From an uncultured Clostridium sp. (lineage in GTDB: Bacteria; Bacillota; Clostridia; Lachnospirales; Lachnospiraceae), in assembly GCA_900541315.1 (NCBI GenBank), contig UQJF01000101.1:1-11306 (forward strand): a stretch of DNA of 11,306 nucleotides. Reading direction: 5' to 3'. Every line of letters begins with the position of its first letter. Position 1 is the stretch's first letter. Below the pieces are notes generated by a model. The model worked only from the letters and a program-made list of their open reading frames with translations. It searched no databases and was not told the DNA's origin. The translations under genes were made by a program, and so were the position numbers. Shown in pieces: positions 1 to 7,032 of this stretch.

Positions 1-77
1 AACTGACAAAAAATCTTCTCGCAAAATCAAGTACAAAAAGATTCCGAGAGTACATCTAAAAATTCAGGAGGTAGTAT

Positions 78-1022
78 ATGTTGATGTTTGGAGGTTCCGT
101 GATATTTCTTATTTTAGTATTTCTTATTGTTTTTATTCTTACATCCTGTATCCGCATTGTTCCCCAGGCCCAGGCACTGGTTGTAGAACGTCTTGGGGCA
201 TATCTGGGAACATATGGCGTAGGTATCCATTTTATGGTGCCGTTTATTGACAGAGTAGCAAAGAAAGTAAATTTAAAGGAACAGGTAGAGGATTTTCCGC
301 CTCAGCCGGTTATTACCAAGGATAATGTTACCATGCAGATCGATACTGTGGTATTTTTCTACATTACAGATCCGAAATCCTATGCATACGGTGTGGAACG
401 TCCTATTCTTGCGATTGAAAACCTGACTGCAACCACTCTTAGAAATATTATTGGTGAGCTGGAGTTAGATGAGACACTGACTTCCAGAGAGACTATTAAC
501 GCAAAGATGCAGGAGTCTCTGGATATTGCAACTGATCCATGGGGCATTAAAGTGACCAGAGTGGAGCTTAAAAATATTGAACCCCCTGCAGCTATACAGG
601 AAGCTATGGAAAAGCAGATGAAGGCAGAACGTGAGCGCCGTGAAGCTATTCTTCGTGCAGAAGGTGAGAAGAAGTCCATGATCCTGGTAGCAGAGGGAAA
701 TAAGGAATCTGCAGTTTTAAATGCAGAAGCAGAAAAAGAGGCAGCTATCCTTCGTGCAGAGGCAGAAAAGGAAAAGAAGATCAAAGAAGCAGAAGGACAG
801 GCAGAAGCCATCCGTGCCGTGCAACAGGCAACTGCAGACGGTATCCGTTATATTAAAGAAGCCGGTGCAGACCAGGCGGTATTGCAGCTTAAGAGTCTGG
901 AAGCTTTCCAGGCGGCAGCAGACGGAAAAGCAAACAAGATCATCATTCCATCTGATATCCAGGGGATTGCAGGTCTGGTAAAATCTATTTCTGAGATTGC
1001 TGCAAAAGAAGATACAAAATAA
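78..1022 (+). CDS. SPFH/band-7 (stomatin-like) membrane protein
   Basis: A 314-residue SPFH/prohibitin-domain protein of the stomatin/QmcA type. Such proteins form oligomeric membrane scaffolds. Residues about 5-24 are one hydrophobic membrane segment with no preceding charged residues. The band-7 domain follows at about 26-180, with the typical VPQAQALVVERLG and VGIHFMVPFID stretches and a KNIEPP motif. Residues about 178-250 are a charged coiled coil made of 11-residue repeats, followed by an Ala-rich C-terminal region (about 250-310). The start is fixed by AGGAGG at 66-71, six bases before the ATG. A stop in this frame's upstream region and a strong terminator downstream suggest it ends its transcript. 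Partner NfeD proteins are often encoded next to such genes, but none is recognisable in the 77 bases before it. Family assignment is firm; the cellular role here is unknown. Confidence 0.93.
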   Translation: MLMFGGSVIFLILVFLIVFILTSCIRIVPQAQALVVERLGAYLGTYGVGIHFMVPFIDRVAKKVNLKEQVEDFPPQPVITKDNVTMQIDTVVFFYITDPKSYAYGVERPILAIENLTATTLRNIIGELELDETLTSRETINAKMQESLDIATDPWGIKVTRVELKNIEPPAAIQEAMEKQMKAERERREAILRAEGEKKSMILVAEGNKESAVLNAEAEKEAAILRAEAEKEKKIKEAEGQAEAIRAVQQATADGIRYIKEAGADQAVLQLKSLEAFQAAADGKANKIIIPSDIQGIAGLVKSISEIAAKEDTK

Positions 1023-1024
1023 GT

Positions 1025-1088
1025 ATGGTGCCCATCAGTAAGTAAATTTGTAATAAGTAAATTTATAACTGGTGGGTATCATTTTCTT
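1025..1088 (+). terminator. Rho-independent terminator after SPFH gene
   Basis: Arms 1025-1039 (ATGGTGCCCATCAGT) and 1068-1082 (ACTGGTGGGTATCAT) pair over 15 positions, three of them G-U in RNA. The loop can pair further through TAAATTT/AAATTTA. A T-rich tract (TTTTCTT) follows at 1082-1088. It begins three bases after the SPFH stop codon, so it terminates that gene. Its far side lies only about 30 bases before the MATE start. Confidence 0.8.
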
Positions 1089-1117
1089 AAAAAATGGAAA
1101 AATCTGGGAGAGAAGTA

Positions 1118-2515
1118 ATGGGTGCAGGAAAAACAAATACAGGAGAGTCAGAGAAAAATAATATCACTCAGGGAAGTATTTTTGGTCAGCTTTTATTATT
1201 CTTTTTTCCTATTCTTTTTGGCACATTTTTTCAACAGCTTTATAATACGGCAGATGCAATGGTAGTGGGACATTTTGTAGGAAAGCAGGCATTGGCAGCA
1301 GTAGGAGGTACTACCAGTACCCTGATCAACCTGCTGGTAGGCTTTTTTGTAGGTCTTTCCAGCGGTGCTACCGTAGTTATTTCCCAGTATTACGGTGCCA
1401 GAAAGCCGGATAAAGTACACTGGGCTGTACATACAGCAGTTGCCTTTTCCTTAATGGGCGGTGTTTTATTTATGGTGATCGGCATTGTTTTTGCCCACAT
1501 GGCACTTTCATCCATGCATACACCGGAGGATGTTCTTAACTATGCAGTTGTATATATACGCATATATTTTCTGGGAATGATCCCAAACCTGATCTATAAT
1601 ATGGGGGCTGGTATCCTGCGCGCTGTGGGGGATTCCAAACGACCTTTGTACTTTCTTATTGGAAGCTGTATGGTCAACATCCTGTTAGACATTATTCTGG
1701 TAGCAGGGCTGCGTATGGGGGTGGCCGGAGCAGCTATTGCTACTATTACGTCCCAGCTGTTCAGTGCCTGCATGGTAGTGTATGCACTGATCCATACAGA
1801 TGATATGTATAAGCTGGTGTGGAGTAAGGTACGTATTGATGAACGTATGCTCCGTCGCATCGTGCGTATTGGCATTCCAGCCGGTATGCAGTCTGTTATG
1901 TATAATATTTCAAATATTATCATCCAGGCTGGTGTAAATACTCTGGGAACTGATAATGTAACTGCCTGGGCTACTTATGGAAAAGTAGACGGACTTTACT
2001 GGATGATGATCAATGCACTGGGTATTTCTGTTACTACTTTTGTGGGACAGAATTATGGTGCAGGCCGCATAGACCGTGTTCGAAAGGGAGCAGGAGCATG
2101 TATGGTCATTGGAACGATCATGACAGCCATTGTATCCACTTTACTATATTTAAAGGGATATCTGCTTATTGATCTGTTTACATCTGATGCACAGGTACAG
2201 GAGATCGGCCTGAGCCTGATCCATTTCATGGTGCCTACATTGATCACCTATATTACCATAGAGATATTATCTGGTACACTGCGTGGTGTGGGAGATGCCT
2301 GGATGCCATTGCTCATGACTGGTGTAGGTGTATGCTGTCTTCGTGTGATCTGGATCATCTTTTTCCTTCCCCAGTACAGATCTATTCTGGCAGCTGCTTT
2401 TTGCTATCCGATGTCATGGACGATCACCTCAGTGGCTTTTGTGGTCTATTATTTCTTCTTCAGCAGTCTGCGCCGTGTAGATGGAATGAAATGGTTTAGA
2501 AAAAAGGATCATTAA
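1118..2515 (+). CDS. MATE family multidrug/cation efflux transporter
   Basis: A 465-residue polytopic membrane protein of the MATE (multi-antimicrobial extrusion) family, which exports cationic or drug-like compounds using a Na+ or H+ gradient. About twelve hydrophobic segments are visible, in two homologous halves. The N-terminal half carries the hallmark FFQQLYNTADAMVVGHFVG and later SGATVVISQYYGA. The second half starts near IGIPAGMQSVMYNISN and has the matching TTFVGQNYGAGR. The substrate cannot be read from the sequence. I place the start at the ATG at 1118, because GGGAGAG (1106-1112) sits five bases upstream. The in-frame ATG at 1094 would add eight residues but has no ribosome site and abuts the hairpin of the upstream terminator. 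nudC follows 30 bases after the stop, suggesting co-transcription. Confidence 0.93.
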   Translation: MGAGKTNTGESEKNNITQGSIFGQLLLFFFPILFGTFFQQLYNTADAMVVGHFVGKQALAAVGGTTSTLINLLVGFFVGLSSGATVVISQYYGARKPDKVHWAVHTAVAFSLMGGVLFMVIGIVFAHMALSSMHTPEDVLNYAVVYIRIYFLGMIPNLIYNMGAGILRAVGDSKRPLYFLIGSCMVNILLDIILVAGLRMGVAGAAIATITSQLFSACMVVYALIHTDDMYKLVWSKVRIDERMLRRIVRIGIPAGMQSVMYNISNIIIQAGVNTLGTDNVTAWATYGKVDGLYWMMINALGISVTTFVGQNYGAGRIDRVRKGAGACMVIGTIMTAIVSTLLYLKGYLLIDLFTSDAQVQEIGLSLIHFMVPTLITYITIEILSGTLRGVGDAWMPLLMTGVGVCCLRVIWIIFFLPQYRSILAAAFCYPMSWTITSVAFVVYYFFFSSLRRVDGMKWFRKKDH

Positions 2516-2545
2516 AGCAGCTGTTAAAAGGAGCCATAAGTTAAA

Positions 2546-3406
2546 ATGATACAGGAAATACCTTATAAATACGATCCGGCGTATAAAAAAGATAAAAAGC
2601 CGGAAATGAGCGATTATCTATTACATTATGAATACAACAAAGTTATGCTTTTAAAGGAAAAAGAAGGATACCGCATCCCGGCATTCCAGGATCTTCTGTT
2701 TGAGGAAGATTTCAGGGAAAAAGGGTATTATCTGTTTTCCATCGGGGATAGGGGATATTACCTGGTAGATGATATGAAAGTGCCGGAATTTGGCGGATTT
2801 GTTTTAAATGGTATGCAGATCTTCCGGGAAATGGAACCAGGATATCAGGCTTTTGCCGGTATTACAGGAAGCCAGATCTACCGCTGGAGAGAGAGCAGGC
2901 GCTTCTGTGGCTGCTGCGGCGGGAAAATGGAGCCTGGAACAACAGAACGGTCCATGGTGTGTTCTTCCTGTGGGCATACAGAGTATCCTAAGATCTGCCC
3001 GGCAGTGATCGTAGCTATCCGGAAGGGAGATAAACTGCTTATGTCCCGGTATGCAAGGGGAACTTATCACCGCTATGCCCTTATTGCAGGTTATGTGGAG
3101 GTAGGAGAAACTTTTGAGGAATGTGTCCGCCGGGAAGTTATGGAGGAAGTAGGCCTGAAGGTGAAGAATATCCGCTATTACAAAAGCCAGCCATGGTCAT
3201 TTTCTGATTCTGTGATGATCGGCTTTACAGCAGATCTGGACGGAGATGATGTTATCCGTTTAGAAGAAGATGAGCTGGCAGAAGCAGGCTGGTTTAGCCG
3301 GGATGAGATCGTAGAGTATCCTCCTTATATCAGTGTAGGCCATGAAATGATGAAAGCGTTTAAAGACGGAACACTTTTTGAAGATCAGGAATGCTCTAAA
3401 AATTGA
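2546..3406 (+). CDS. nudC: NADH pyrophosphatase NudC (Nudix hydrolase)
   Basis: A 286-residue Nudix hydrolase of the NudC type. The family cleaves NAD(H) to NMN(H) and AMP, and E. coli NudC also removes NAD caps from RNA. A divergent N-terminal domain (about 1-115) precedes a zinc ribbon whose ligands are Cys121, Cys124, Cys139 and Cys142, although Cys123 makes the first knuckle a C-G-C-C run. The Nudix box is complete: Gly182, Glu188, Arg196-Glu197, Glu200-Glu201, Gly203. The motif that marks NADH pyrophosphatases, SQPWPFPxS, appears as SQPWSFSDS at 214-222, with both family prolines replaced by serine. AAAGGAG at 2527-2533 is the ribosome site, with a longish 12-base spacer. It sits between the MATE gene and a HAD phosphatase gene in what looks like one operon. 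Confidence 0.93.
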   Translation: MIQEIPYKYDPAYKKDKKPEMSDYLLHYEYNKVMLLKEKEGYRIPAFQDLLFEEDFREKGYYLFSIGDRGYYLVDDMKVPEFGGFVLNGMQIFREMEPGYQAFAGITGSQIYRWRESRRFCGCCGGKMEPGTTERSMVCSSCGHTEYPKICPAVIVAIRKGDKLLMSRYARGTYHRYALIAGYVEVGETFEECVRREVMEEVGLKVKNIRYYKSQPWSFSDSVMIGFTADLDGDDVIRLEEDELAEAGWFSRDEIVEYPPYISVGHEMMKAFKDGTLFEDQECSKN

Positions 3407-3435
3407 TTATTTATACGAAGGGAATTAATTGCAAT

Positions 3436-4092
3436 ATGAAAAACAAAGAATACCTGCTGTTTGATCTGGATGGTACCCTTACTGACCCAAAAGAGGGGAT
3501 CACAAAATCAGTCCAGTATGCATTAAAGCATTATGGCATTTGGGTAGATGATCTGGATAGTTTATGCCCTTTTATTGGTCCGCCATTAAAAGACAGCTTC
3601 CAGAAATATTATGGCTTTCCGGAAGAACAGGCAAGAGAAGCGATTCAGGTCTACCGCGAATATTTTTCCGTAAAAGGATGGAGAGAAAATAAAGTATTTC
3701 CCTGCATTCCGGAAATGCTGGGGGAATTAAAAGCAGCAGGAAAGAAATTATATCTTGCTACTTCCAAACCGGAAGTTTTTGCAAAGCAGATCTTAGGGCA
3801 TTTTGGTCTTACTTCTTGTTTTGAATTTATTGGTGGTGCGGACCTGGAAGAGACCCGTGTGCGTAAAGGGGACGTGATCAGATACGTTGTAGATACCTGT
3901 GGCCTTTCTGGTAAAAAAGAGCAGATCCTCATGGTAGGAGACAGGGAGCATGATGTATTAGGTGCAAGAGAACAGGGGATTGAGTGCGTAGGCGTTCTTT
4001 TTGGTTATGGTGACAGGACAGAAATGGAAGAATGTCACGCTGCTTATATAGCTGAAAGTGTTAATGAATTGAGAAAAATGCTGGTATCATAA
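3436..4092 (+). CDS. HAD-IA phosphatase, phosphoglycolate phosphatase / 5'-nucleotidase-like
   Basis: A 218-residue haloacid dehalogenase hydrolase, subfamily IA. Motif I is FDLDGTLTD with nucleophile Asp10 and acid/base Asp12. Motif II is ATSKP (Thr109-Ser110), motif III Lys144, and motif IV GDREHD with Asp169 and Asp173. A helical cap domain occupies about residues 17-85. The overall pattern resembles Gph/PpaX-type phosphatases and related 5'-nucleotidases; the substrate is unproven. I choose the ATG at 3436, preceded by GAAGGGA (3417-3423). An in-frame TTG at 3403 would overlap the nudC stop and add eleven residues unlike the family N-terminus. The gene begins 29 bases after nudC, so the two are probably co-transcribed. 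No clear terminator follows before the ilvN promoter. Confidence 0.88.
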   Translation: MKNKEYLLFDLDGTLTDPKEGITKSVQYALKHYGIWVDDLDSLCPFIGPPLKDSFQKYYGFPEEQAREAIQVYREYFSVKGWRENKVFPCIPEMLGELKAAGKKLYLATSKPEVFAKQILGHFGLTSCFEFIGGADLEETRVRKGDVIRYVVDTCGLSGKKEQILMVGDREHDVLGAREQGIECVGVLFGYGDRTEMEECHAAYIAESVNELRKMLVS

Positions 4093-4125
4093 CCAGAAAG
4101 CATAATATCCATTACTATTAGGCAA

Positions 4126-4154
4126 TTGACAAAGCAGGTAATGGTTGTTATTAT
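4126..4154 (+). promoter_or_regulatory. Sigma-A-type promoter of the ilvN-ilvC block
   Basis: A perfect -35 hexamer TTGACA (4126-4131) and a near-consensus -10 TATTAT (4149-4154) are separated by 17 bases. Transcription would start near 4161, giving a leader of about 60 bases before ilvN. It separates the ilv genes from the upstream MATE-nudC-HAD set. Confidence 0.75.
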
Positions 4155-4173
4155 AAAAACTAATATGTGGGAC

Positions 4174-4196
4174 GCCAGAAGACATTTGTCTTTGGC
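4174..4196 (+). promoter_or_regulatory. Leader hairpin upstream of ilvN ribosome site
   Basis: GCCAGAAGACA (4174-4184) pairs with TGTCTTTGGC (4187-4196), with one bulged G. It lies inside the predicted ilvN leader, nine bases before the ATGGAGG ribosome site. No U-tract follows, so it is not an intrinsic terminator. It could be a 5' stabiliser, a translation-control hairpin or a DNA operator; the function is inferred only from position. Confidence 0.45.
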
Positions 4197-4219
4197 AGAC
4201 CGATATGGAGGCAAATGAT

Positions 4220-4726
4220 ATGATGGAAGACAGAATCGTGTTATCATTGTTAGTGGATAATACGGCCGGTGTTCTGTCCCGTGTAGCGGGTATGTTCAGC
4301 CGCCGTGGATATAATATTGAGAGTCTGACAGTAGGTGTTACTGCAGACCCAAGGTATTCCAGAATGACAGTTGTGTCATTAGGAGACCAGACCGTTCTTG
4401 AGCAGATCAAGAACCAGTTAAATAAGCTGGAAGATGTAAGAGATATTAAGGAACTCCGCCCGGACCGCTCTGTATACAGAGAGCTTATGATGATCAAGGT
4501 GAGAGCCGGGGCAAATGACCGTCAGGCGGTCAGCGCGATCTCAAGTATTTTCCGTGCGACCATTGTGGATGTGGGAAAAGATTCCCTGACTGTTATGCTG
4601 ACAGGAGACCAGTCAAAGCTGGATGCACTTATTAATCTGTTAGAAGATTATGAGATCCTGGAACTGGCCCGTACCGGACTGACCGGACTGGAACGTGGCA
4701 GTGAAGACATCCGCGTTTTGCCATAA
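4220..4726 (+). CDS. ilvN: Acetolactate synthase small (regulatory) subunit
   Basis: A 168-residue IlvN/IlvH protein, the regulatory subunit of acetohydroxyacid synthase, the first common enzyme of valine, leucine and isoleucine synthesis. The N-terminal ACT domain (about residues 4-75) shows LLVDNTAGVLSRVAGMFSRR and GYNIESLTVG, the region where valine binds for feedback inhibition in this family. The C-terminal half (about 80-168) carries the family's TGDQSKLDALINLL stretch. The length matches the usual 160-175 residues. GGAGG at 4207-4211 lies inside a longer version starting at 4205, so the real start is the ATG at 4220 (or 4223). ilvC follows after 134 bases; the catalytic ilvB gene is not in the window. 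Gene name ilvH is used for the same product. Confidence 0.94.
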   Translation: MMEDRIVLSLLVDNTAGVLSRVAGMFSRRGYNIESLTVGVTADPRYSRMTVVSLGDQTVLEQIKNQLNKLEDVRDIKELRPDRSVYRELMMIKVRAGANDRQAVSAISSIFRATIVDVGKDSLTVMLTGDQSKLDALINLLEDYEILELARTGLTGLERGSEDIRVLP

Positions 4727-4797
4727 GGCAAAGTGTTTAAAAGAGCTTAAGGGGGCAGCCAAAGGCGAACAGAGAGGCGTCGGACTTGCTGTCTTAA

Positions 4798-5880
<1,083 letters not shown>

Positions 5881-5904
5881 GTTCAATTTCGTACGAAATT
5901 GAAC
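5881..5904. repeat. Perfect 24-bp palindrome directly after ilvC
   Basis: Arms GTTCAATTTCGT (5881-5892) and ACGAAATTGAAC (5893-5904) are exact reverse complements with no spacer. It starts on the base after the ilvC stop codon. There is no T-tract, so it is not an intrinsic terminator by itself. It may be a 3' mRNA-stabilising stem, a DNA-binding site or part of a repeat family. Confidence 0.8.
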
Positions 5905-5950
5905 GCTACCCAAACGTAGCGAAGCGGAGTTTGGGTTTCCCGTATGAATA
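5904..5950. repeat. Hairpin with alternative fold and CCGTATGAATACA flank
   Basis: ACCCAAAC (5908-5915) pairs with GTTTGGGT (5929-5936) around a 13-base loop, GTAGCGAAGCGGA. A competing stem, CGCTAC (5904-5909) with GTAGCG (5916-5921), uses part of the same bases, so both cannot form at once. CCGTATGAATACA follows at 5940-5952. Similar loop and flank motifs recur at 11214-11306. Confidence 0.55.
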
Positions 5951-5951
5951 C

Positions 5952-6004
5952 AAAACTCCCGGAATTTCAGAAGGCTGTGACCTTTGGGATTCCGGGAGTT
6001 TTTT
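5952..6004. terminator. Bidirectional terminator between ilvC and LysR gene
   Basis: A 14-bp stem, AAAACTCCCGGAAT (5952-5965) with ATTCCGGGAGTTTT (5989-6002), is flanked by a run of six T on the plus strand (5999-6004) and four T on the minus strand. It lies between the convergent ends of ilvC and the LysR gene at 6022-6903 and can serve both. Confidence 0.9.
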
Positions 6005-6021
6005 GATGCTTGATAGTACAT

Positions 6022-6903
6022 TTAATATAAAAATTCTAAAAATGTTTTCAGGGACATGGCCTGATTTGAAGGATGATAGGCGAAACCAATGGTCCTTCTG
6101 TGGATCGGGATTTCCAAAGGAAGCTCTACCAGTGATCCGTTATTCAGTTCTTTCTGAACCAGCTCCCTGATAACACAGGCAACTCCCAGGCCGATCTTTA
6201 CAAACTCGATCAACAGGTCCATGGTAGTTACTTCCAGTATCTGTCTTGGCGCAATGTGATTTTCGGACATATAATCGTCTACATGATGGCGGGTCATATT
6301 GCTGGGGTCAAGGAGCATGATATTTCCTGTTTCAAAAATATTAGTATCCTTTCCTTCACGCACGTACAGGTTGTTCAGATAAGCAGGTGTAGCCACAAAA
6401 ACATCTTGGATATCCATAACCGGGATAAATGCCAGATCCTTGCGCAGAGACGGCTCAGCTACCAGTCCGAGATCTAGTTTCTGCTGTTCTAGTCTGGAAA
6501 GAGTCTGGGCAGTAGACTGGCTTTCAATGGTCACTTTCATGTGCGGATACTGGTCGATGAAGGTCTTCAGATAAGGAAGAAGTACGTATTTGCATAGTGT
6601 ATTGCTGACGCCGATACGCAGGTGGCCGATATCAAATTCCTGGATCCGCTTTAATTCCTGCTCTCCTCTGCTTAAAGTATCAAAGGCTTCTTTTGCATGT
6701 TCAAACAAAATTTCCCCTTCGGAAGTCAGCTGGACCCCGCGGGAACTGCGGGTAAATAAGGAGAGACCTAAACTGTCTTCTAACTTGCTGATGGCTTTGC
6801 TGATAGCAGGCTGGCTGATGTAAAGCTCTTTGGCAGCTTTGGAAATATTGCCAGCTTTTGCTACCTCATAAAAGATCTTATATTGGGAAAGATTCTGTTC
6901 CAT
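6022..6903 (-). CDS. LysR-family transcriptional regulator (first of two)
   Basis: A 293-residue LysR-type regulator. The winged helix-turn-helix occupies about residues 1-60, with the signature AGNISKAAKELYISQPAISK (17-36) and SLFTR. A linker helix follows, then a periplasmic-binding-like effector domain (about 90-293) beginning GHLRIGVSNTLCKYVLLP. The effector is not readable. On the minus strand GGAGG (complement of 6911-6915) precedes the ATG by about seven bases. It has its own promoter and ends against ilvC at the shared terminator. Convergent orientation does not itself support control of ilvC; autoregulation or control of a distant target is equally possible. Its paralogue lies immediately upstream in the same direction. 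Confidence 0.93.
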   Translation of the reverse strand: MEQNLSQYKIFYEVAKAGNISKAAKELYISQPAISKAISKLEDSLGLSLFTRSSRGVQLTSEGEILFEHAKEAFDTLSRGEQELKRIQEFDIGHLRIGVSNTLCKYVLLPYLKTFIDQYPHMKVTIESQSTAQTLSRLEQQKLDLGLVAEPSLRKDLAFIPVMDIQDVFVATPAYLNNLYVREGKDTNIFETGNIMLLDPSNMTRHHVDDYMSENHIAPRQILEVTTMDLLIEFVKIGLGVACVIRELVQKELNNGSLVELPLEIPIHRRTIGFAYHPSNQAMSLKTFLEFLY

Positions 6904-6933
6904 GGAAATGCCTCCGGTATCATAACATTAATT

Positions 6934-6948
6934 CATATGTGCTATATG
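6934..6948. promoter_or_regulatory. Inverted repeat just downstream of LysR promoter
   Basis: CATAT (6934-6938) and ATATG (6944-6948) form a perfect inverted repeat with a 5-base spacer. It sits between the -10 box and the ribosome site of the LysR gene, around the expected transcription start. It has the size and AT-rich character of a LysR-type half-site pair, so autoregulation is plausible but unproven. Confidence 0.35.
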
Positions 6949-6953
6949 TTTTT

Positions 6954-6983
6954 ATTATAGCAACAGAACCGGGAAAATGTAAA
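6954..6983 (-). promoter_or_regulatory. Promoter of the LysR gene at 6022-6903
   Basis: Read on the minus strand, TTTACA (complement of 6978-6983) and a perfect TATAAT (complement of 6954-6959) are 18 bases apart; TTACAT with a 17-base spacer is the alternative. It gives this LysR gene expression independent of the LysR gene upstream of it. Confidence 0.65.
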
Positions 6984-7032
6984 GTACAGATTACTCACAC
7001 CTTGGATAAAGTGTTGCAGTTTGACCACGACA

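Noticed and set aside
3..59. Open frame ending in TAA at 57-59, possibly the tail of an upstream gene such as NfeD
   Set aside because: Only 18 codons are visible (ending KRFREYI). They do not resemble the NfeD C-terminus, and an open frame this short is expected by chance, though the spacing to the SPFH ribosome site would fit an operon.
380..811. 143-codon minus-strand open frame inside the SPFH gene
   Set aside because: Its repetitive Ser/Ala-rich sequence simply mirrors the coiled-coil repeats of the SPFH gene on the other strand.
4087..4497. 136-codon minus-strand open frame over the ilvN promoter and 5' half
   Set aside because: It is antisense to the promoter, leader and ACT domain of ilvN, lacks a ribosome site and resembles no family.
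5881..5952. CRISPR repeat or transposon end
   Set aside because: There is no regular spacer array, no transposase and no flanking target-site duplication; only palindromes with related motifs at one distant site.
5931..6170. 79-codon plus-strand open frame between ilvC and the LysR gene
   Set aside because: It runs through the bidirectional terminator hairpin and into the antisense of the LysR C-terminus, with no ribosome site.
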